Source: Bacillus cytotoxicus (GTDB lineage Bacteria > Bacillota > Bacilli > Bacillales > Bacillaceae_G). From it: a stretch of 64,000 bases of DNA. Below, piece after piece: positions 58,475 through 64,000 of the stretch (within the stretch, counting starts at the first letter, position 1; each line of letters opens with the position of its first letter). The position numbers and the translations under genes were made by a program. The notes beneath the pieces are model-generated. The model saw nothing but the letters and a program-made list of their open reading frames with translations. It did no database searches and was not told where the DNA came from. Where the stretch lies: contig NZ_JAMBOP010000013.1 of assembly GCF_023715645.1 (NCBI RefSeq), forward strand, positions 54,603 to 118,602. Direction: 5' to 3'.

Positions 58475-60424
58475 TTATAAACCTTCTGGGTTTACAATAA
58501 GGACTACCCGTCCGTCACCGAGAATCGTTGCACCTGAAAAATATGTTACGCTATCAGCAAAAAAGTCCCCTAGCGATTTTAGTACAATTTCCCTTTGACC
58601 AATAATCATATTTACAAACAATCCATAACTACGATGTGAATTACGAACAATTAACACTGGAACCATTTGTCCCTCATATGTGTCTAAAGCTTCTTCTATT
58701 GTTTTCTCGCCGAAAATAACACTTAAATGCTTTACTTCAATAATTTGATCACGATAATTCAAAACATCTTTTCCTTGCAGTGTTTGAATATCTTCTTTTT
58801 TAACACGAATTGCTTCAACGATATTTCCAAGTGGTACGGCATAACGTGTTTCATTTGTCTGAACGAGCATAGATTGAATAATAGAAAGTGTTAATGGAAG
58901 CTCAATACGGAACTTACTTCCTTTTCCTTCTTCTGCTTCAATGATTACATGCCCTCCCAAACTACTAATTGTATGTTTTACAACATCTAGCCCTACACCG
59001 CGGCCGGATAAATCAGAAACCACTTCCGCTGTACTAAATCCCGGTGCAAGGATAAGCTCGTACACTTCACGATCTGTTAACTTACTTGCTTCTGCTTCTG
59101 TCACAACACCGTTTTGAATCGCCTTTTTCAGTACTCTTCCTTTATTAATACCATTACCATCATCAGAAATTTGAATGACAACATGATTACCACTATGAAA
59201 TGCCTCAAGTTTTATTGTTCCTGTTTCACTCTTTCCCACACTGCGTCTTACATCAACAGTTTCAATACCATGGTCGATTGCATTACGGATAATATGTACA
59301 AGCGGGTCTCCAATTTCATCAATAACAATCTTATCAACTTCGGTTTCTTCACCAGTAATTTGCAAATCTATTTTCTTACCAAGATCTTTTGCAACCATAC
59401 GAACCATACGTGGAAAACGATTAAAAACTGTTTCAATTGGAACCATACGCATATTTAATAAAACATTTTGGATGTCCTTTGAAATATCTCCTAATCGGTT
59501 CAAATGTTCAATTAAATTTTTGTTTTGAATCGCTTCCGCCAATTCATCAATTCTTCCGCGTTCAATAACACTTTCTTCAAACATATTCATTAAACGCTCA
59601 ATTTTTTCTAATTGCACACGTATCGAACGATTTTCAACTTTTACATTTTTATTTTTTGCTTGTGACTTAGTAGATTCCTTTACTGGTGATTGTTGCGAAG
59701 TCTCTATCTCTTTTTCACTTTTTAAGACAGATTGCCTTTCTTCTTTTCGTACCTCTAATTTATTGATTTTTACGTGCTCAATTTCGGATACACTGCTTAC
59801 AGCTTGTTGAATTTCAGCTTCACTAGATTGGGTTTTTATATGCACAGTGAATTCAAAATCAAAGATGTCTAATTCAATTTCAGATACATTTGGTACTGTT
59901 TTTGTAATTTCCCCAATTTTTTGCAATGCTTCTATACACATAATTGCTCGTACTGCTTTTAACATTGCCTGCTGCTGAACAGAAATATGCACAGCATACA
60001 TCACACCATCTAGGTTTCCCTCATTTTCTATCTGTTCTACAGCTTGCTCAGCATGAAGCAATGCTTCTAATTTTTGCTTTGTACTAGCGACATGAATATT
60101 CCCCATACCACCTTGTTGTACATCTGCAACCATTTTCTCTAAATTATCAATACATTCAAAGATCACATCAATAATATCTGCATTTACCGCTATATTACCA
60201 TGACGAATTTCGTCTAATACGTTTTCCATTTTATGCGTTAAATCTGCCATCTCCGTAAAACCCATACTAGCTGACATCCCTTTAAACGTATGAGCAGAAC
60301 GGAAAATCTCACTAACAACTTCCATATCTTCTGGATTTTGTTCTAATGTGAGCACATTTTCATTTAACGCCTGTAAATGTTCTTCTGACTCTTCAAAAAA
60401 AATGCTTAATAAGTCTGTTTGCAT
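58475..60424 (-). CDS. cheA: Chemotaxis histidine kinase CheA
   Basis: 649 residues: HPt domain with phospho-accepting His45 (FRSAHTFKGMSASMGF), a P2-like segment (about 140-225), dimerisation part (about 265-330), ATPase with HIIRNAIDHGIE, ISDDGNGI and PGFSTAEVVSDLSGRGVGLD, and a CheW-like regulatory domain (about 510-649). It phosphorylates CheY and CheV. GTAGGGG lies before the ATG. Separated from cheY by a terminator. Confidence 0.96.
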   Translation of the reverse strand: MQTDLLSIFFEESEEHLQALNENVLTLEQNPEDMEVVSEIFRSAHTFKGMSASMGFTEMADLTHKMENVLDEIRHGNIAVNADIIDVIFECIDNLEKMVADVQQGGMGNIHVASTKQKLEALLHAEQAVEQIENEGNLDGVMYAVHISVQQQAMLKAVRAIMCIEALQKIGEITKTVPNVSEIELDIFDFEFTVHIKTQSSEAEIQQAVSSVSEIEHVKINKLEVRKEERQSVLKSEKEIETSQQSPVKESTKSQAKNKNVKVENRSIRVQLEKIERLMNMFEESVIERGRIDELAEAIQNKNLIEHLNRLGDISKDIQNVLLNMRMVPIETVFNRFPRMVRMVAKDLGKKIDLQITGEETEVDKIVIDEIGDPLVHIIRNAIDHGIETVDVRRSVGKSETGTIKLEAFHSGNHVVIQISDDGNGINKGRVLKKAIQNGVVTEAEASKLTDREVYELILAPGFSTAEVVSDLSGRGVGLDVVKHTISSLGGHVIIEAEEGKGSKFRIELPLTLSIIQSMLVQTNETRYAVPLGNIVEAIRVKKEDIQTLQGKDVLNYRDQIIEVKHLSVIFGEKTIEEALDTYEGQMVPVLIVRNSHRSYGLFVNMIIGQREIVLKSLGDFFADSVTYFSGATILGDGRVVLIVNPEGL

Positions 60425-60510
60425 ATCAATCCCCTACCTGTCCGTCCTGTAACTCTATTATTCATGTATATCAATTTAATGGTTCATAAACTAATAGAAA
60501 GGATACAAAA

Positions 60511-60570
60511 AGGAGGTACCCATTTCCTTACATATACAGTCCCACGCTTATGTGTTCATTGGTACCTCTT
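60511..60570 (-). terminator. Terminator or attenuator between cheY and cheA
   Basis: On the minus strand AAGAGGTACC pairs with GGTACCTCCT (one mismatch) across a 40-base loop, followed by TTTTT. The long loop suggests a weaker, possibly partial terminator. Confidence 0.55.
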
Positions 60571-60584
60571 AATTGGTATGTATG

Positions 60585-60953
60585 TTAACTTGTTACTACT
60601 TTTGTTAATGCTTCAATAACACGATCAGCTTGGAACGGTTTCACAATAAAATCTTTTGCTCCACTTTTAATTGCATCTAATACCATACCTTGTTGTCCCA
60701 TAGCAGAGCAAATAACAATCTTTGCATTTGCGTCAATCTTGATAATTTCCTTTAATGCTTCTAATCCATCCATTTCTGGCATTGTAATATCAAGTGTTAC
60801 GATGTCTGGTTGCAACTCTTTATATTTTTGAATTGCTTCAATTCCATTTTCCGCTTCACCAATTATTTCAAAATCAGAATTACTTTGTAATAAGTTTTTA
60901 ATCATCGTTCTCATAAATACTGCATCATCTACTACTAAAATTTTATGTGCCAT
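60585..60953 (-). CDS. cheY: Chemotaxis response regulator CheY
   Basis: 122 residues, a lone receiver domain: acidic pair D9-D10, phospho-acceptor D55 (IVTLDITMPEMDGLEAL), T/S in VICSAMGQQG and lysine in GAKDFIVKPFQ. It binds FliM and FliY-type proteins when phosphorylated. First gene of the cluster from the right. The expected neighbours motA and motB are not in this window. Confidence 0.96.
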   Translation of the reverse strand: MAHKILVVDDAVFMRTMIKNLLQSNSDFEIIGEAENGIEAIQKYKELQPDIVTLDITMPEMDGLEALKEIIKIDANAKIVICSAMGQQGMVLDAIKSGAKDFIVKPFQADRVIEALTKVVTS

Positions 60954-61386
60954 GTTAATAATTCTCTCCTTCTATTTATAAAGATATCTTAATATTTAAC
61001 GTCCTCATTTCTAATTCATTATACAAAAAATAATGACACATTTTAAATATTTTTTTTTAGAATGCTCATATTTTTATATTTTTTTTTAGAATCCAACGAA
61101 AATAAGAATAAAAACAAAACATTTTACTACATAATATTACAACTCTTTAATGTAAATTACAACACGACGGGTTTTTTGCCAATTATCTGGAGAGTCGTTT
61201 CAACAACTGGTTTCGTATCCATATACCCAGCTGCCGCTAAACGTGATGGTGTAACTCCATTAATTTAGATATTGCCTCTTTCCTATTTCTTCATTATACT
61301 TTCTAAATCCATATATAACAATATTCTTGTGAAATTGACATATTCTACTTTCGTATTAAGATAAAAACATATGGAGGGGAATTTAT
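60954..61386. other. Region upstream of cheY
   Basis: No complete gene. It contains two exact 17-bp repeats (61047-61063 and 61076-61092) and a short possible coding remnant on the minus strand (about 61148-61257, 34 codons between stops, including TPSRLAAAGYMDTKPVVETT). Confidence 0.5.
61047..61092. promoter_or_regulatory. Direct 17-bp repeats upstream of cheY
   Basis: ATATTTTTTTTTAGAAT occurs exactly twice, 29 bases apart. The TTTTTTAGAA core is close to the MogR-like site at 40493-40505. A possible operator pair for the first chemotaxis promoter, by inference only. Confidence 0.35.
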
Positions 61387-61989
61387 ATGGAACATAATAT
61401 TTTAAAAGTGATTGCACTAGCAGAAAAACTAAAATATGAAATGCGGCACAGTTGGCTTTCTAACGGTCGTCAAGAGAGTGTGGCAGAACATACATGGCGA
61501 ATGTCACTCATGGCGCTTCTCGTTCATCCTTATTTAGATAAAAAAGTGAAGATCGAAAAGTTGCTTAAGATGGTCATTATTCACGATTTAGTCGAAGCTG
61601 AAGCTGGTGATATTCCTGCATTTGATACGATGAATAGTGAGGAATTACAACAAAAAAAACAAGAAAAGGAACAACAAGCAATTCAAAACATTAAACAGAC
61701 ACTGCCAGGCCCACTTGGGGAAGAATTATATGAACTATGGATGGAGTTTGAAGAAAAAGAAACATATGAAGCAAAAGTTGCAAATGCTCTCGACAAACTA
61801 GAAGTGAAAATTCAGCATAATGAAGCAGATATCGATACGTGGCTTCCGATTGAACATAAAATGACATTCCAAGTTGCCCAGCATACAGATTTCGACTCAT
61901 TCTTATCAAAACTGCAAAAGATTATTGAAAAAGATGGAGAACAGAAATTAATTGCTGCTGGAATTGATGTTGAGGCTTGTAAGCAGTAA
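61387..61989 (+). CDS. HD-domain 5'-nucleotidase, YfbR-like
   Basis: 200 residues with HD-superfamily metal ligands: SVAEHTWRM (H), MVIIHDLVEAEAGDIPA (HD) and ANALDKLEVKIQH (D). The EHTW-HD-D pattern is that of YfbR/YGK1 5'-deoxynucleotidases, which remove phosphate from deoxynucleoside monophosphates. Good GGAGGGG site; strong terminator follows. Single gene, convergent with the nitroreductase. Confidence 0.85.
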   Translation: MEHNILKVIALAEKLKYEMRHSWLSNGRQESVAEHTWRMSLMALLVHPYLDKKVKIEKLLKMVIIHDLVEAEAGDIPAFDTMNSEELQQKKQEKEQQAIQNIKQTLPGPLGEELYELWMEFEEKETYEAKVANALDKLEVKIQHNEADIDTWLPIEHKMTFQVAQHTDFDSFLSKLQKIIEKDGEQKLIAAGIDVEACKQ

Positions 61990-62015
61990 AAACTCGTACA
62001 ATACATATTTCAAAA

Positions 62016-62063
62016 AAACAAGCAACCTGAAATAGGATCACTCCTTTTTCAGGTTGCTTGTTT
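62016..62063. terminator. Strong terminator after the YfbR-like gene
   Basis: Perfect 17-bp stem AAACAAGCAACCTGAAA / TTTCAGGTTGCTTGTTT with a 14-base loop; it can serve both strands. Confidence 0.9.
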
Positions 62064-62076
62064 CCTACTATTCTCG

Positions 62077-62175
62077 TCATTCATTTATAAACTGGTAGTC
62101 ATATACTATGTAATCAAACACATTTACAAACCCTAAACTCTCTGCAATCGCAATTGAAGGTGTGTTTTCTTTCAT
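62077..62175 (-). pseudogene. C-terminal remnant of a GNAT acetyltransferase
   Basis: A 32-codon frame opens in the nitroreductase stop codon (TAATG overlap): KENTPSIAIAESLGFVNVFD then YIVYDYQFINE. The NTPSIAIAESLGF pattern is the final acetyl-CoA-binding helix of GNAT proteins. No N-terminal part exists, so the rest was probably lost by a deletion that fused it to the end of the nitroreductase gene. Confidence 0.6.
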
Positions 62176-62909
62176 TATTTTTGATTAAATCCCTTTTTAA
62201 CCAAAAACTCTTTCATATGCAATCGCTTTTCCTGTGACATAAACTTGCTCATTGATCCTGTCCATGTCACATCCTTTTGATTTGTCAATCTTTCCTTATA
62301 GTATTCATTGGTCGTGTGATCATACTCATCTAGTAAGTCGTTATATTTTTTCTCATCATATGTGTTTTCATGTAGAATAGCTCCAACTGGTAAGCGAGGT
62401 TTCACCTCATGCTTTTCATCTGGTACACCAACTGTCATTCCAAAGACTGGGTACACGTTATCCGGCAAATGCAACAATTCACTTACTTCTTCTGGATTGT
62501 TACGAATTCCTCCGATATAACAAATGCCATATCCGAGAGATTCCGCTGCAAGTGCTAAATTTTGAGCGAAGAGAGAAACATCTACCGTTGCCACCACAAA
62601 ATTTTCTGTAGTATTAGATTTAATTTCTGTTCCATGCTTCTCGCATGCCACTTCTAACCGCTTTAAATCTGCGCAGCAAACAAAGAATGCCGCGCAACTT
62701 TTCACATGACGATTTCCAGATAGCTCTGCTAACTTCTCTTTTAATGCTTCGTCTGTTACATATACAACTGAATAAGCTTGTACAAAATGTGATGATGCCG
62801 CATGCTGCGCTGCTCCAATCATTCTTTCGATTATATTCTTTGGAATGGACTCTTTCTTATATTTCCGTACTGATACATGTTGTTCCATTGTATGTATTAT
62901 TTCATTCAC
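62175..62909 (-). CDS. NfsA-like oxygen-insensitive nitroreductase
   Basis: 244 residues of the flavin nitroreductase fold: HVSVRKYKKESIPKNIIERM at the N terminus, AAQHAASSHFVQAYSVVYVT, AAESLGYGICYIGGIRNNPE, and KPRLPVGAILHENTY. NADPH-dependent FMN enzyme that reduces quinones or nitro compounds. Starts at GTG after GGGGGTAGG. Confidence 0.88.
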   Translation of the reverse strand: MNEIIHTMEQHVSVRKYKKESIPKNIIERMIGAAQHAASSHFVQAYSVVYVTDEALKEKLAELSGNRHVKSCAAFFVCCADLKRLEVACEKHGTEIKSNTTENFVVATVDVSLFAQNLALAAESLGYGICYIGGIRNNPEEVSELLHLPDNVYPVFGMTVGVPDEKHEVKPRLPVGAILHENTYDEKKYNDLLDEYDHTTNEYYKERLTNQKDVTWTGSMSKFMSQEKRLHMKEFLVKKGFNQK

Positions 62910-62999
62910 AATATCCTACCCCCTATAGTCTGAATACTTAATAAGTATCACATTTTTTGTATACGGACAAACGATATGCTTAAAACAAAATATTTCTCA

Positions 63000-63626
63000 T
63001 TATATTTGATTCATAACCCAATACTTCGTAATTGCTACATACTCTCTAAGATTAGACTGAATGATGATAGGCTTTGGTGTTCTTGCTGACAATCCATCTA
63101 ACTGTAAACCTTGTTTTTCAGCAATTTTTTTCGCGCGGTACATATGAAAATCGTTCGTTACAATGATTCCTTTCTTCTTATTTGTTGGAATAAGAAGTTT
63201 TGAGAACTTTATATTCTCATCTGTATTCGTCGAACGATCTTCCATTGTAATTCGTTCTTCTTGAATTCCTTGCCTCGCCAATCCACGTTTCATAGCCAAA
63301 GCTTCGGAAATATCCTCTCCTTTTCCTTTACCTCCAGACACAATTACCGTTGTTTGTGGATGTGTTTTTAAATATTCAGCAGCTTTATCAATACGATATT
63401 GCAAAGAATATGAAGGTTCTGTTCCTTTCACACGAGTACCAAGTACAATCATATAATCTGCATTATTCGGCGCTTCCATGTGACCATGTTTGTAAATAAT
63501 GTATTGTAAAGTACTCCTATAAACTACTGCAATTATTATGAAAATAAAACAATACTTTTTGAATCTCTTTCTTTTTAACATTCCTATGTATTCTCCTATC
63601 CCTCTTTTTTTCATCATAATATCCAT
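63000..63626 (-). CDS. YdcF-family (DUF218) membrane-anchored protein
   Basis: 208 residues: one N-terminal helix (about 24-42: YCFIFIIIAVVYRSTLQYII) and a DUF218 domain with DYMIVLGTRVKGTEPS, VIVSGGKGKGEDISEA, EDRSTNTDENIKFS and IIVTNDFHMYRAKKIAEKQG. Related proteins (SanA, ElyC) affect the envelope; the precise role is unknown. The start lacks a strong ribosome site; a second ATG is three codons on. Confidence 0.85.
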   Translation of the reverse strand: MDIMMKKRGIGEYIGMLKRKRFKKYCFIFIIIAVVYRSTLQYIIYKHGHMEAPNNADYMIVLGTRVKGTEPSYSLQYRIDKAAEYLKTHPQTTVIVSGGKGKGEDISEALAMKRGLARQGIQEERITMEDRSTNTDENIKFSKLLIPTNKKKGIIVTNDFHMYRAKKIAEKQGLQLDGLSARTPKPIIIQSNLREYVAITKYWVMNQI

Positions 63627-63713
63627 CCAACCACTTGTATAGATTTATTTTCCAATTCTAGATGTTTGTGGTTCATCATCAAAAGATGGGGGTGACATAT
63701 AAGATGTACAAGT

Positions 63714-63780
63714 GACGCTTTCCGCGGGCGAGCCTGCGCTCGCTATTCCCGCAGGAGTCCCACTCTCCGTTACGTGTATT
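63714..63780. repeat. GC-rich palindromic repeat of Bacillaceae type
   Basis: CGCTTTCCGCGGGCGAGCC then GCTCGCTATTCCCGCAGG, CCACTCTCCGTTACG: a GC-rich hairpin unlike the local base composition. Similar sequences are common between genes in many Bacillus genomes. Confidence 0.65.
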
Positions 63781-63879
63781 CAAAATGATTCATTTTCAAA
63801 AAATCAACTCCATGTTACGGTGTTGAACCATTTTTATATTAATCTATATAGAACAAGAAAAAATCCCTTCACTTTGAAG

Positions 63880-64000
63880 TGACCCCATAAAATTAGACAT
63901 GTTATTTCATTAAGCGGATTTTTGGGCATGAGCTCGGTATTGTACCGGGCTCATGCCTTTTAGTTTTGCTTTAATTCGTTTGTTGTTGTAGTAATTTATA
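63880..64000 (-). mobile_element. IS3-family (IS150-like) element, left end only
   Basis: Begins at the terminal sequence TGACCCCATAAAATTAGACA and contains the end of a transposase frame; the rest is beyond the window. Confidence 0.75.
63910..64000 (-). CDS. IS3-family transposase OrfB, C-terminal end (partial)
   Basis: The last 29 codons read NYYNNKRIKAKLKGMSPVQY then RAHAQKSA and stop. The YYNNKRIKxKLKGMSPVxYR pattern is the end of IS150-group DDE integrases. Continues out of the window at the right. Confidence 0.82.
   Translation of the reverse strand, partial: INYYNNKRIKAKLKGMSPVQYRAHAQKSA

Noticed and set aside
1-64000. tRNA genes, integrase, attachment sites or replication origin
   Set aside because: None could be recognised on either strand; the region reads as ordinary chromosome with small mobile elements.

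Overview
The window looks like chromosome of a Bacillus cereus group member. The evidence is low-GC Firmicute coding with strong AGGAGG-type ribosome binding sites, a large flagellar/chemotaxis cluster containing a MogR-type repressor and no SigD, FlgM or FlhG gene, an SspH spore protein, a Fur-regulated-basic-protein (FbpA) homologue and about 25 copies of a bcr-like repeat. The flagellin is short and unlike the usual B. cereus sensu stricto flagellins as I remember them, so a divergent lineage (B. cytotoxicus or similar) is possible. The species cannot be fixed from sequence alone.

Left part (1-19.5 kb). The window opens in a siderophore locus: an MFS exporter and a partial NIS synthetase run leftwards, and a second NIS synthetase runs rightwards, with a Fur box between them. 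This is the gene layout of the staphyloferrin A (sfa) locus of staphylococci. Then come ordinary accessory genes: a GNAT acetyltransferase, an FbpA-like protein, a PP2C-like phosphatase, a MarR/DUF3147 pair, an alpha/beta hydrolase, a histidine phosphatase, a second MFS transporter divergent from an XRE-TPR regulator with a pair of matching palindromic operators, sspH, a YqjZ-like monooxygenase and a DLH-family hydrolase. A complete IS607-family element (serine transposase, TnpB, omegaRNA region) sits exactly on the start codon of a WGR/DUF4240 gene.

Central and right part (19.8-61 kb). Almost everything is a flagellar/chemotaxis cluster on the minus strand. In order of transcription from the right it is cheY, cheA, a FliY-like CheC-CheC-SpoA protein, an unknown secreted protein, an unknown membrane-anchored protein, (cheR and a small Rossmann-like gene on the plus strand), a YaaR-like gene, flgN, flgK, flgL, fliD, fliS, a FliT-like gene, flgB, flgC, fliE, fliF, fliG, fliH, fliI, a FliJ-like gene, fliK, flgD, flgE, two unknown genes, cheV, mogR, (flagellin on the plus strand), a lytic transglycosylase, a small SpoA gene, fliM, fliN, a FliO-like gene, fliP, fliQ, fliR, flhB, flhA, flhF and flgG. 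Intrinsic terminators after cheY, cheA, the secreted-protein gene, fliI and flgG divide it into several units. The flagellin has its own near-consensus sigma-A promoter.

The intergenic spaces hold two related repeat families: free bcr-like elements of about 140 bp, and 230-270 bp MITEs with GTAACTACTCAGTCA terminal inverted repeats and 8-bp target duplications that carry the same core inside. Some are chimeric or nested, and two form or adjoin the stop codon of a flagellar-cluster gene. The right edge (61-64 kb) has a YfbR-like nucleotidase, a nitroreductase followed by a GNAT remnant, a YdcF-like protein, a Bacillaceae palindromic repeat and the end of an IS3-family element.
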